From NCBI GenBank assembly GCA_016271365.2, contig CM057456.1:892052001-892116000 (forward strand): a DNA stretch of 64,000 bases, in the 5' to 3' direction. The position numbers and the translations under genes were made by a program. Below, piece after piece: positions 33,531-43,950 of the stretch; within the stretch, counting starts at the first letter, position 1, and every line of letters begins with the position of its first letter. Below the pieces are notes generated by a model. The model was given only the letters and a program-made list of their open reading frames with translations. It had not been told where the DNA came from and searched no databases. This DNA comes from Neoceratodus forsteri. Its lineage: Eukaryota > Chordata > Ceratodontiformes > Ceratodontidae.

Positions 33531-34529
33531 ATGGGAGCCGGAAAAAAGAAAAAATCTACTGCTTTAACTGCACAGAAGACCAGACAAGTGAAAGACTCTC
33601 AGACTGGTGATTCCAGCCTACCACACTCGGCGGAACCCCCACTATCTCCTAATGGACAACCCAGCAATGCTGCAATCCTGGCAGAACTCAAAGGATTCAG
33701 AGATGAAGTTCACCCCTTTTGCACTGAACTATCCACAGAACTGGCTAAAATAAATCAGAAGGTATCTGAATTGGAGTCGGCTCACACAGAAATTGATACA
33801 AGAACTGACAGCCTGGAGAGAGTTGTGGTGCATTTAATAAATGAACAAAAGCTATTACCAGACAAATGTGAAGACCTTGAGAATAGATCAAGGAGAAATA
33901 ATCTATGTATTCATGGAGCACCAGTGGAGGAAGAAGGACATGGTATGCTTAAATTTGTGAATACTTTATTACGGGAGGAACTACAACTTGATCCAGCCAC
34001 CAAACTAGACATAGAACAAGCTCACAGAGCCCTCACCCCGAAACCTCAACATACTGATCAGATGCCGCGCTCTATAGTGCTCAAGCTATTAAACTACGCA
34101 GTAAAACAGCAGTTGTTGTCAAGAGCATGGTGCATGGGGGACATTCAATACAAAGGCAGACATCTTTATTTCAATAATGACTACTCCCCACAAATAGCAA
34201 CAAGGAGAAGGGCCTATGCCCTGATACTTCGCACCCTGAAACAGCAGCAGTTGAAGTTTGTTACACCATATCCTGCAACGCTTATAATAATGTTTCCTGA
34301 AGGCCCACAAACATTTGAAACTCCAGAGAAAGCCAGCAAAACTCTCCAGACCAAGAACATCATGGTACCCCAGCAGATAACATCGGAAACTCGGGACCTA
34401 GAGGCACTCAAGTCAGGAATCATGTGGGAGAAGGCGCAGAACATGCAAACCAGAAAGAGACAAGGCTACTCCACATTACAAGATGTTAAAAAACTTTTAC
34501 TCAAGTTCCAGAGGACTGCCCCGGATTGA
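33531..34529 (+). CDS. L1-A ORF1, RNA-binding protein (open frame)
   Basis: An uninterrupted 332-codon frame. L1 ORF1 proteins trimerise and coat L1 RNA. A basic, Ser/Pro-rich N-terminus (residues 1-45, starting MGAGKKKKS) is followed by a heptad-like coiled-coil region (about 50-115, with ELAKINQKVSELESAHTEID). The conserved junction into the RRM-like core is CEDLENRSRRNNLCIHGAP (about 113-131). A C-terminal domain follows with VTPYPATLIIMFPEGP (about 250-265). Length and order fit the L1/Tx1 group. The start is chosen as the first ATG of the frame after the leader. It is intact although ORF2 is dead. Confidence 0.88.
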   Translation: MGAGKKKKSTALTAQKTRQVKDSQTGDSSLPHSAEPPLSPNGQPSNAAILAELKGFRDEVHPFCTELSTELAKINQKVSELESAHTEIDTRTDSLERVVVHLINEQKLLPDKCEDLENRSRRNNLCIHGAPVEEEGHGMLKFVNTLLREELQLDPATKLDIEQAHRALTPKPQHTDQMPRSIVLKLLNYAVKQQLLSRAWCMGDIQYKGRHLYFNNDYSPQIATRRRAYALILRTLKQQQLKFVTPYPATLIIMFPEGPQTFETPEKASKTLQTKNIMVPQQITSETRDLEALKSGIMWEKAQNMQTRKRQGYSTLQDVKKLLLKFQRTAPD

Positions 34530-35668
34530 CTGTCTGAGAAAGGTGCCCTGGTAATCTTTACAGCCCACGACGAGTGTCTGGGCATGCACTTACTTTTGGG
34601 AGCTGCTGTTTGAGCCATCTAAAAAACTAGCCAAGGTGACGCGATGTTATAAGGGCTGAATCTTTGTAATTTAGAATGCTAGTCAGAGATATTAATCAAG
34701 GGAAATGGGGGCTGAAGTACAGACTCAAGCGATCTATGCATAGTAATCTGATTTCTTTTTATTGTTTAATGTTAAAAAAAAAAAAAAGAGTCTGGGACAA
34801 TTATGGTGAAACTGAAAACTTTATCTCCCCCCCCCCCCATATCTACCTCTGTAAATAGCCTCGGCTACCATTCCTCATTTATTGACCAGCTCCCCTATTA
34901 AAACTAATTTTTTAAATAATACTGTTGGGTCCCATGCAGCGAGCTAATGGAGATGCATTCAGCTAGACGGCAACATGGCAACAGTCACGTGCAGCGGATA
35001 TCGGGGCAGCATCAATTTATTAGATGCAGTACAGAGCTGCGCATGTTGTCTGTCTGCTCCATGTTACTGATTTTTGTACATGGTGCTGGGGGCCCACGTT
35101 GGCCTCGTGAGCTTCCCCCTAACATTCATCCCTGCACAAGAGGGAGTCCAGTTCCCTCCCTACCTAGGGGAGTCATTACAGACTTGTTCTGTAATCCACG
35201 TAAATAAGTTAATGTTGCACTGTTATGATGAGAAACCTAGGCATGAAAGTTACAAATTCTCCTCCGAATCAATATCATTTTACTTTTGTTACTCCCGCAG
35301 GCTAACACGAATTAAGATATGTGTTAAACCTAGCTGGAAACAATACATGGTTGGGAGTACCACCAAATCACCACTAGATGGGGATAAATACTGTCATCTA
35401 TTACTGATCTTTTGTAAGGTATACAAATATGTTTTGAACATTTGTACCCTATCTTATGGGTATATTATTTTGTATATTTTGTTAAAATTAGGTAATGAGG
35501 ACTCGAACATACAAGAGGCTATTTTGGTACATTTGCTTTGGACTGAAACTGCTTACCAGCAATTTGGGCTGAGAATATATGGAGAGGAGATGTTTACTAT
35601 ATTGGGTGACAAGGAGAACAGTAGGAAACTGGGCTTATGCAATATAAAATATTTGTTAATGGTACAAA
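34530..35668 (+). other. L1-A inter-ORF spacer
   Basis: About 1.1 kb separates the ORF1 stop from the ORF2 start. It contains A-runs near 34772-34786, a C-run near 34828-34837 and a 208-codon frame (35074-35700) that overlaps the ORF2 start in another phase and has no recognised domain. L1-B also has a long spacer (about 1.5 kb), so this may be a trait of the family. Confidence 0.5.
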
Positions 35669-36404
35669 ATGGGGAAATCATCACTGATATTGTCCCTTAA
35701 TATTAATGGGATCCACAGCCGAGTTAAGAGATCCCATTTGATACAATTTATTAAAAGAGACAATCCTGAAATCATATTTTTTGCAGGAGACTCATCTGTC
35801 CTCTCCTGAGCATGAAAAATTCATTAAATGGGGGTTTCTCATGGTGATAGCTTCATCTCACAGCTCAGGAAGGAGACGGGGAGCGGCCATCCTGATCAGA
35901 CGTGGGGTACCATTCGACCCCCAGCAGAAGGTAATAGACCCGGGGGAGACGATTCACTATTGCAACAGGCATGCTTCATGCTCACCCGATTACTCTGGCA
36001 TCCATTTATTTTCCCTCGGGGACCTCAAAGAGATTGGCTCAGACTTATTTTGCATGGCTTTTGGAGATCCTCCAGGGGCAACTTCTGATGGGGGGAGACC
36101 TGAATACTACTCTGAACCCTGCAAGGGATGTCTCAGTCTATCTTCCTCACAGGGTTAACCCGCTTCAGAAGTACTTATGGGTGCAATTCTTTTGGGCTGG
36201 TAGACATCTGCGTCCACTGTTACCCCACACAGAGAGAATATACCCATATAGCACCAGGACCAGGGGTGGTGTCTTGACTAGATTATATGTTTACCACAGC
36301 AGAACATCTAGAAACATTACACGATGTGTGGCATGGGGCGACCATATTATCAGATCATTCCACAGTATATGCCAAATTTGATTTGGCCGGGGGACATAAA
36401 TCGA
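35669..36404 (+). pseudogene. L1-A ORF2, endonuclease half (broken)
   Basis: Starts MGKSSLILSLNINGIHS, the usual N-terminal beta strand with the metal-binding Asn. One base is missing in the T-run at about 35780, before QETHLSSPEHEKF, which carries the catalytic Glu. Further frame changes separate GAAILIRRGVPF, LASIYFPSG and LMGGDLNTTLNP. The block ends with SDHSTVYAKFDLAGGHKS (terminal Asp-His pair) read through 36350-36404, where DIRS-D interrupts. The frame at 36404 continues directly at 47849. The enzyme would nick target DNA for reverse transcription. Confidence 0.85.
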
Positions 36405-36450
36405 AATTTGAATACCTGTAAATTTTCTTTCTCCGACGGCTAGTCTCAGG

Positions 36451-36552
36451 GCTTCCTTACACCTGGGCTGTACCTCCTGATGCTGATGGTAGGCAGGGCT
36501 AAAGCTCTGCAGCAGGGGGCTAGGAAGCCCTCCACATCCTGTTGTCTCCAGT
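36451..36552. repeat. DIRS-D left inverted terminal repeat
   Basis: ggcttccttacacctgggct through cacatcctgttgtctc is the inverted copy of about 42030-42138 (gacaacaggatgtggaggg ... gcgtaaggaagcc), with few mismatches. Confidence 0.9.
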
Positions 36553-36663
36553 CCTTCCCACGCAGTCCCCCTGTGGCAACACTACGAGTACTGGAAACAG
36601 AAAAAAACAACAAAGTTATGGCATAATTGGCCCTCCGGCCAGCCAACTATACACATTCTGGGA

Positions 36664-36770
36664 GGGATTCCGAAGCCCGGAGACCAGCCGTTGAAGAAAG
36701 AAAATTTACAGGTATTCAAATTTCTATTTCTCTCTCCTAAGCTGATCTCCGGGCTTCCTTACGCCTGGGC
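36664..36770. repeat. DIRS-D internal complementary region
   Basis: The first half (ggattccgaagcccggagac ... gaaaatttacaggtattc) complements the left end. The second half (aaatttctatttctctctcc ... gggcttccttacgcctggg) complements the right end. The junction is near 36718. Confidence 0.88.
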
Positions 36771-38466
36771 TATCCAAGAGCAGTGCATCCCCTAATGTCC
36801 CGGGTGGGAAGAATATCGAGTGACTATAACTATTCGCTACTGACTGAAGTACAAGGATGCCTCCACTGAGGTCATCACCTCGGGCTTATAAAGTCTTGTA
36901 ATCATTGGAATTAAGAAAATATTCGGCTGCTCTGAGTAAGTGTTCTGGAGATGCTATATAAAGTGCTCTGTATAAATCTGCTGGAGATGCTTATATGAAG
37001 TATCCCCATGGAGAATCATAGCTCAGATGGAATGTGCTCTCAGTAGGCCAAGCAAGGCTATACCAGTAGGATCATAAGCCTTGAGAGGTGACGGATAGAA
37101 TCCATTGGCTATATAGCGTTCAAACCCATGTTACTCTTAATTTTGGCCAGTAGCTGAAATGGACAATTTGAAGTTTTGCGAGAGCCTACTTCCTCTTAAT
37201 ATACATTTTCAACACTTGCCTCGACTAGAGATTGAAATTCTATTAGTGATAGTTTCCTGAAGTGGGCAGAAGAAAGAACAAATAAACCTTTAATTATAAT
37301 GGAAGGTAGAGCCTAATTGTGGCAGGGAAAATATCTGGATCTGTTCTGAGTATAGCAGACATAATAAAAGAGGTACGTCTCTTTGGTGAACAATGACTCT
37401 AGGTCATAATCTCTGGCTAAAGTGACCTCTAACAGAAAACAGCAGCCTCGCTCTGAGACGAAATGAGGGAGGTCTACTGGAAAGGCAGTAGGGAGCTTGA
37501 TGTCTGTTGGAAAGCGGTAAGCAGCTTTGTCCCTAGTCTTGGGAACTAAACCACTACTCCAAGGAGGTAGTGTTGATTAAATGAGGTGTTTTAATGTTGC
37601 TTCCACTAGAAACCTCCAGACATGGTGATGTAAGCCAAACAGTTTTCCCAGAACCAACAACAAGAGTGCCCCTTGTGCCGAGACCTAAACTGATAAGGTG
37701 GCCGACTGTAGTCCTTTTTTCAACCAATCTTAAAGGATCTGCAGTAGTCCAGGAGATTATGCTGGATGGTTCTGTAGAAGAATGGAATGAGGCCAAAACC
37801 GGAATCTTTCCCAGATTCCCCCATACGCCTTAGATGAAAAAAGGCTACAAGAGTTCCCCATCATTCCCATAACAAGAGCTGTGTAGCCTAGTTCCTTTTT
37901 TTTTTTATACATATATGAAAAACACACTCTATCCCCATCCTAGAGTGACATGTGTCCTGCCAAACCTGTCCTTGATGGATAAAGTCTGTGGTGAACTTGA
38001 AGGTTAAGATGTGGTCACCTTGACATATGAATGATAATTGAGACCCACTTGGGGAAAAGAACCATAAGGGATCGACTACACTCATGTCTGCCCTGACCAG
38101 AGCTGCTTTTGGAAGGCTCTTGATAGAAGCGGCATAGCTGTTTTTGGAAGGCTCTTGATAGAAGCGGCATAGGAGATAAGGCACACAGGAGACCGAACCC
38201 CCCATCAGAAAAAGGTGTCCTGAGCCGCCACTGGTTCGTTCTTTGTCAGGAAGCAGAATTGTTGAACCCTGCAGATCCACCCGCAGGTGAAAAATCTATC
38301 TGAGGATTGCCTCACTGTTCTCAGCAGACGTGGAAGGCACTGTCCTTTATCTCCCAGGCCCCTGGTATAACAACCTTGTGACTAAGCCACTCTGATGTTG
38401 CGTTTTCCTAACCTTGAATATCCATTACTCCTTAGTGCCCCAACCACCGAAAGAGAAGGGAGTCCT
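36771..38466 (-). pseudogene. DIRS-D YR / MT-like region, too decayed to assign
   Basis: By position this stretch should hold the MT-like and YR part. Minus-strand fragments such as ADLYRALYIASPEHLLRAAE (about 36920-36990) could be the end of a recombinase, but no H-x-x-R box is recognisable. A 35-bp tandem duplication lies at 38103-38172 (ctgcttttggaaggctcttg units). Confidence 0.35.
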
Positions 38467-38706
38467 TTAGTATTTATGCGGTTCTTGTACCCCCTGATGG
38501 GTGATGTATGTCACCCTTGCCCTATTGTCTGTTGAAATCAGTCCGTCGTGATTGAGGAACTGCTGTTCAGAGTGCCTCAGCAGAAGGCCTACTGCGCCTG
38601 TATTTAACAGCTGCCGCCTGCCCTGTGCTGACAGCTGATGCAGGTGAGCTCCCCATCTCCTGAGGTTTGCATCGATAGTGATTCGGCTTGGTGAGGATGG
38701 TTCCAC
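38467..38706 (-). pseudogene. DIRS-D RNase H fragment
   Basis: A minus-strand frame of 79 codons with ITIDANLRRWGAHLHQLSAQ followed by STDNRARVTYITHQG. These align with ADASLLGWGAHL and TDxTxxxYINxQGG of the RNase H in DIRS-A, -B and -C, including the first catalytic Asp and the TDN Asp. The segment between them is shortened. It would degrade RNA in the hybrid. Confidence 0.72.
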
Positions 38707-38902
38707 TTCAGACCCAAGACAACCATCCTCTCTGAGACGGTTACTGGAGGAAGGGTTTTAATCTGTCCCAGCTAGCTGCATTAAAAGCATAAGCAGGCAG
38801 CAGGGAAGCTGTATGAAAAACCCTTGATGCTTTAGTCCCTTTCACTTAGTTACCGGGGAGAGACCGATTTGATGTCCTGATGTCTGCCCCCGGAAGGATT
38901 TT

Positions 38903-39073
38903 AGGACTGGTGAGGGGTTATGGAACTCTTTGCCCACTTAATGAGAAATCCTAGAGTATTCATTTTAGATCTGGTGAGAGGTTAGGGAACTCTTTGTCCA
39001 CTTAATAAGAAATCCTAGAGTATTTAGGTCTGGCATGGAGTTGAAGAACTCTATCTTTAATAAATGAGAATCC
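38903..39073. repeat. Tandem repeat, period about 65 bp, in DIRS-D
   Basis: Three units: ggactggtgaggggttatgg ... aatcctagagtatt (38903-38960), gatctggtgagaggttaggg ... aatcctagagtatt (38968-39024) and a weaker third to 39073. It lies where RT sequence is expected, so the repeat has expanded in or replaced coding sequence. Confidence 0.75.
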
Positions 39074-39417
39074 ACATGCCAGCGGGCCCGTGGCTACCTC
39101 TGCTCCTGCATGTACTGTTTGGCTGAGCTGTGGAGCCGTAATGTGAGCTATGCCACTACCGGCATCTTTAATAGTGTCAGTGGGCCTTTAATATTGCCAT
39201 TGGGTCCGGGGGGGACCCAAATGGCAGAGGTTTGAATAGAAGAACTGCTCCCCAGCCTTGAATTGCTGGTGCTTGTGCCTTTCCTGAATAGGGATCTGCT
39301 GGTCAGTCTCTTGCAAATGGATGGATGTCAGAAAGAGATCCTTTTTGCAGTTCCCTGATGTTTGATAACCAGATTTTCTCCTTGAGGGGTCTGCGGATGG
39401 ATAAAGTTGTTCAGGAC

Positions 39418-39711
39418 TTAGATATGTAGGAAGGGCCTGAACCCCCCTGTGCTTTTCCGCACCAAGAATAATATGGGGCAACCCCCAAGCTGATCTCTCT
39501 GGGGGAACTTGCTCAATATCTCCTTACTGGGAGGGTTTGCATCTTTTGGATGGGCTACCAGAGGTGGGCGGGGAGGGGGAGCACACCACGAGGCAGTGGG
39601 CCTGTGCATCTGTGGTGCCACCCTCTCCACTGTATTTGCCCCTTCTAAGGTTATATTGGCGGAGACGCATGTTCTTTTCCCTCGAGAAGTTAAGAGTTTG
39701 ATCGTATTCAT
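39418..39711 (-). pseudogene. DIRS-D RT N-terminal fragment
   Basis: A minus-strand frame of 97 codons ending GCPILFLVRKSTGGFRPFLH. This matches the RT opening motif (F-L-V/T-P-K-x-T-G-x-W-x-P-I-L-D) of the other DIRS elements, with FRPFLH for the usual RPILD. The preceding part (KEILSKFPQRDQLGG) aligns with the region just before it. The catalytic YxDD part was not found, and the distance to RNase H (about 700 bp) is shorter than in DIRS-B. Confidence 0.62.
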
Positions 39712-42029
39712 AGCTCGGTCATGAGATTTTGCATCTGGGGTCTCAGGTCCCTGAATTGCCCCTACCCTTGACTATGGCATGTCTTACCAAACATCTCTTC
39801 GAAGAGGCCCCTGCCTGCTACAGCCAAAGCCAGGGGTAGTGGCGAGTCGAGGTCTGGGCAATGCCCCAGGCAACCTCCTCTGACAGGTTTGCTGCGCAAG
39901 CAATGCCTCTACATTTGTGCCCAATGACCATCTGTTTGATTCAGTCTGAAATCAGAGGGTAGCTTCCTCGGCAGTTTAACCATTTTTCTGGTTGCTTCTT
40001 GTCAAAGCCGAAAAGCTTAAGCTCTATTGGGGCACTAAGCCTGCAAAAACTGCAGGTCTTTTGGGCACTAGGTAGGGAGAAAAGTTAGAGAGCTGCCGCT
40101 CCTGCTTCAGCCAGGAGGAGCAGGAAAAACTGTTGTCCGTGCGGAAGCAGATGTCAGGTGAAAAACCTGTTTCTAATGGATGGGAGCCACTCTGCGGCAG
40201 TTTAACCATTTTTCCGGTTTCGCCCAGTCTCTCCCTCCCTCCAGAAGAGGATAAACTGGAGTGTTAAAAATGCACCCTGCAATGCTTTAGATTTCCTGTG
40301 ATGAGAGGAATGTTAATCCTCCTAGGACCACTGCCGCTCTGGAGTGAGAATAGGGATGGTCCTGTTTCTGTACCCTCTCGTGAGGTCTCATATCTGGTAA
40401 CCCCGTTTATCAGTCGAAGCACAGTGGAACCAGAGCGAGGCCCTATATAACTGAATTATGATACCTAGTGTCAGAGGGAGCTGCGAACTGCTGGGCCCCA
40501 CTGGGCTACTGCTTACTCTGATCTCTGGGCTATACCAAACTTGGGTTTTTAGGACACCAGGATTCCTAGGTCTTAGATCCTGACTTTGGCCCCTAAGTGG
40601 CTCAGGTCTATAGGGCACCTGGACTCCTCGCTCTCCGCTCCTGGCTACTAAACCACACTGCCTGTAAAGGCTGATACTTCGTTTGGGGGGCAACGTTGAA
40701 GAAAAATGCAGGGAGTGCCTTCCCATAAAATGGCCTGTAGGAAGTCTCTCCCAGTCACCTCCAGGGGCAGCAGTGGCCTCCGTCCACAAGCACTGCGACA
40801 CCCTAAGATGCTCGTCGATGACCTGTGAACCTGGGTGGCTGTTCGCAGAGCTGCTAGTCACCAAAAGCTTCCGTCGACGAGCAAAGCACCTAAGGAGCTC
40901 GTCAATGGCCTGAGTACCTTGCTACCAGGCTAGCACCTAAGGAGCTCATCACTGGCCTGAGTAACTTGCCACCAGGCTAGATGTGCCCCACGCGTCCTCC
41001 GCAACTAGCTGACCCTCTGAGGTGCTCACTGGCATAAGAATCCCTTGAAAATGCATTGGGGTTCAGGATAGATGCAATAGAAGCCTCCATTGATGAGCGT
41101 AAACAACTGTATGAGGTCGTCGACGTTCTGTGCATCTAGGTGGCCTGTAGTGGTGCCGCCAATTCAAAAAAGGTGTCCTGTACCGTCTGGCGCCAAATTT
41201 AATCAGCAATGAACGGGTTCGCCAGCTGCCTGAGCACACTCTGAAACCCAGCTGTGCTGTAATAGCCTCCGCCGATGAGCCTCGCAACAGATGAGCCCAT
41301 CGAAGGAAAAATTGCCCCTCAAAGTGCTTCTGAGCGCCTAGAAGTGCGTTTGTCCCTGCACAGAAACGTGGCCAGCGCTCCCCCGTGACGAGCTCACTCC
41401 CACCAACGAGCTTTTGGAAAGGGACTCCGTGAGGAGCTGGCAGTGGCACTTTTATCAGCCGAGCAGCAGTTCCAACATAGCGATTCATCTGCTGCCTGAA
41501 AACTGTCTAAGAATTCCTCGTTAAAGCTGACACAAGCGTCAGGAGGGGGGCAGCTCATAGTGCGGGATAAAATGCTGGCCAAGGATTTCCCCCTTTTTGC
41601 TTTTTCCCCCTGTTAAAGCTGACCCAAGCGTGGGGAGGGGGGAGCTCATAGCGCCGGTAGTGCCGTGCACTCTTAGTGCAGGGAAAAAAAATAAATAATG
41701 GCCAGGCCTGTATAGTATGAGAGACTGAGGCCACGCTGGAGGAAGAAGGGGTGCCAGTCTGAACAGCATGCACGGCTACGACTGGGACCCCACAAAAACA
41801 GAGTGTGTTATCTTAATGATTCAGAGAGGCCAGTCTGTCCAGTATGCAAGGCTGAGACTGGGACCCCCTTAATAAGAGAGAGTCAGTCAGTCGTTGGGTC
41901 CACCCATCCCTGCTCTCTGATCAAATTCAGAAGGGAAAAGGTCCAAACTTACAGACGTGAAGTCTTCAGCCCTGTCACCGCAGTGACAGAGCTCTGCTGC
42001 AGAGTACCTGCTCCCTGCAAGGCAGGAAG
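39712..42029 (-). pseudogene. DIRS-D presumptive gag region, decayed
   Basis: By position this should be gag, but no zinc motif is readable. Minus-strand frames at 41488-41063, 40864-40388 and 41769-41539 are short and unconvincing. Internal tandem duplications are visible: agcacctaaggagctcgtca or the ctcatca variant (about 40890 and 40932), ttaaagctgac(a/c)caagcgt (41521 and 41615), and ccagtctg ... gactgggacccc (41753 and 41831). Confidence 0.4.
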
Positions 42030-42138
42030 TGAACTAGAGACAACAGGATGTGGAGGGCTTCCTATCCCCCTGCTGCAGAGCTTTAGCCCTGCCTACCATC
42101 AGCATCAGGAGGTACAGCCAGGGCGTAAGGAAGCCCGG
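42030..42138. repeat. DIRS-D right inverted terminal repeat
   Basis: Inverted copy of 36451-36552. The text after it (ccagcttaggagagagaa) is the start of the right outer tail predicted by the ICR and is cut by DIRS-C at about 42158. Confidence 0.9.
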
Positions 42139-42201
42139 AGACCAGCTTAGGAGAGAGAAGAAAAAATTACTTACCATAGTAATGTTGTTTCTTCTAATGG
42201 A

Positions 42202-42355
42202 GTCTTGCTGTATTCTGACTAACTGCAGTTAGCCCCAGCACTTGAACTGCCCCAGAGAGTAAGGAGTTAACTCTATGCAGAAGCATAGAACATTGAGCTC
42301 AAGCTCGGTTTTCAAACCTCTGTCTCTAGCACTCTGAAGTGTAACGATCAGATTA
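42202..42355. repeat. DIRS-C left inverted terminal repeat
   Basis: gtcttgctgtattctgacta actgcagttagcccc through tgtaacgatcagatt is the inverted copy of 47681-47832. Confidence 0.9.
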
Positions 42356-42623
42356 TTATGATCACTAACTAATAAAGGTAATATGTGGAAATTATTTCAA
42401 CTCTTGGAAGCCAAATGGCTGCACAAATTGTTTCTAGGGTCAAAAGATTCAAGTCGAGAACACCAAAAAGAAAGCTAAATATAAAACCAAAGTCGGTAGA
42501 GAGCTAAAACATAACTAAAACCCATAAGATAGGGCAAGCCGAGTACACCTCTGGGGTGTAGCACTGTGCCTGCCCATCCACATCCCAAAACTACTGGGTT
42601 CTTGGAGGGGAGGCAGGGAGGGA

Positions 42624-42728
42624 GGTCAGAATACAGCAAGACTCCATTAGAAGAAACAACATTACTATGGTAAGTAATTTTTTCTTCAAACAACATGAAG
42701 TCTTGCTGTATTCTGACTAAATGCAGAC
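42624..42728. repeat. DIRS-C internal complementary region
   Basis: The left-end complement (gtcagaatacagcaagactc ... tatggtaagtaattttttct) is joined to the right-end complement (tcaaacaacatgaagtcttg ... ctgactaaatgcag). Same layout as the ICR of DIRS-B. Confidence 0.9.
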
Positions 42729-42767
42729 TACCAAGCAGTATCCCCTTGAAGGAGGGAGTCACAGAAC

Positions 42768-43950
42768 CTATTTTGGGAACAGGATCTGCAGCACAGCTGT
42801 GCCAAACCTATCATCACTTCTAGACTGAATGTCCAGAGAATAATGCTTGGTAAATGTGTGAACAGTTTTCCAGGTGGCTGCTTTACAAATTTCCACTAAA
42901 GGTATATCCCTAGCTGCTGCGAGCGAAGCAGCTGTACCCCTGGTAGAATGAGCCCTCAGGCCTGAGGGAGGTTCCTTCCCAAGTTCTGAATAGCAGAATT
43001 GGATACAGTAGACAATCCACCTGGCAATAGTTCTCTTGGTGGCTGGTTTGCCCTTTCCCACCTAACCATAGGTGAGAAATAACTGAGAACATCCATTCCT
43101 ATAGGCCTTAGTATGCTCCACACTGTAACTAAGGGCCCTTTTCACATAAAGACTGTGTAATCTTCGTTCCCCAGAGGAAGAATGGTCAGTAAAAAACACA
43201 GGCAATGTCACAGATTGGTTCAGATGAAAGTCTGAGACCACTTTGGAAAGAAACTTTGTTAGTTCGAAAGACCACCTTATCCCTGTGAAAAGAAATAAAA
43301 TCAGGTTCCACTGATAAAGCCTGTAACTCACTGATCCTCCTGGCAGAGGTAATGGCTACCAGGAATACAGTTTTCCATGTCAAGTATTTCAGCTCTGCTG
43401 AAGACAGAGGCTCAAAAGGGGGCTGCATAAGCTGTGCTATACAGATATTCAGATCCCAAGAAGGGGTAGGGGCTCGAAAGGGAGGATTAACATGCATCAG
43501 ACCTTTGAAGAATTTCTGGTAAACAGGATGAGAGGCTTAGGAAGAGCCCTTCCAGCTGAAAGGAAGGCAGACACAGCTGCCAAATGCACCTTAAGCGTAG
43601 GGGGCCGAAGGCCTAAACTATTAAGATGCAACAAATAGTCCAATACAGTAGCAATGTCAGCTAATTCTGGCTGAACAGGTATTTGGAAACACCAAAAACC
43701 AAATCTTTTCCACTTGGAATTATAAGTTTTTCTGGTAGCAGGCTTCCTGCTAACCTTCAGAACATCCAAAACCGATTGAGAAAGGTTTAAATGTGCATAT
43801 TCTAACTCTTCAATAGCCAGGCCTTGAGCTTGAGAGCCTGAAGATTGAGATAGAGGATCCTTCCCTGAGAGGATGTCAGCAGATTGAACTGTCTGGGAAG
43901 ACACAGAGGCCTTGACACTGACAATGACAGTAGCAGAGGATACCACGGCT
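42768..43950 (-). pseudogene. DIRS-C tyrosine recombinase (several breaks)
   Basis: The N-terminal part is in the frame 44396-43497 (STRKTYN-like ATRKTYNSKWKRFGFWC, LRPPTLKVHLAAVSAFLSAG). The next frame 43497-43186 holds TSARRISELQALS with the first catalytic Arg. Frame 43331-43062 holds the beta region (LPVFFTDHSSSGERRLHSL), and frame 43061-42768 holds LRAHSTRGTAASLAAARDIP and HTFTKHYSLDIQS with the H-x-x-R pair and probable nucleophile Tyr. Three or more frame changes separate them. It serves as the reference showing where DIRS-B lost its Tyr segment. Confidence 0.85.

Larger units (their letters stand above)
36405..42158 (-). mobile_element. DIRS-D, old degraded YR retrotransposon inside L1-A
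   Basis: The left end gaaatttgaatacctg starts exactly where L1-A breaks. The right terminal repeat runs to ccagcttaggagagagaa, where DIRS-C begins. An ICR is at 36664-36770. Coding remnants are on the minus strand: RT start (39711-39418) and RNase H (38706-38467). The middle of RT and recognisable YR and gag are too decayed to assign. About 10 bp of its outermost right end, predicted by the ICR (atagaaatttg), are missing after DIRS-C. Length is about 5.75 kb. It is the most decayed DIRS element in the window. Confidence 0.85.

Noticed and set aside
35074..35700. 208-codon ORF between L1-A ORF1 and ORF2
   Set aside because: No domain is recognised and it overlaps the ORF2 start in another phase. 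Mentioned only in the spacer finding.
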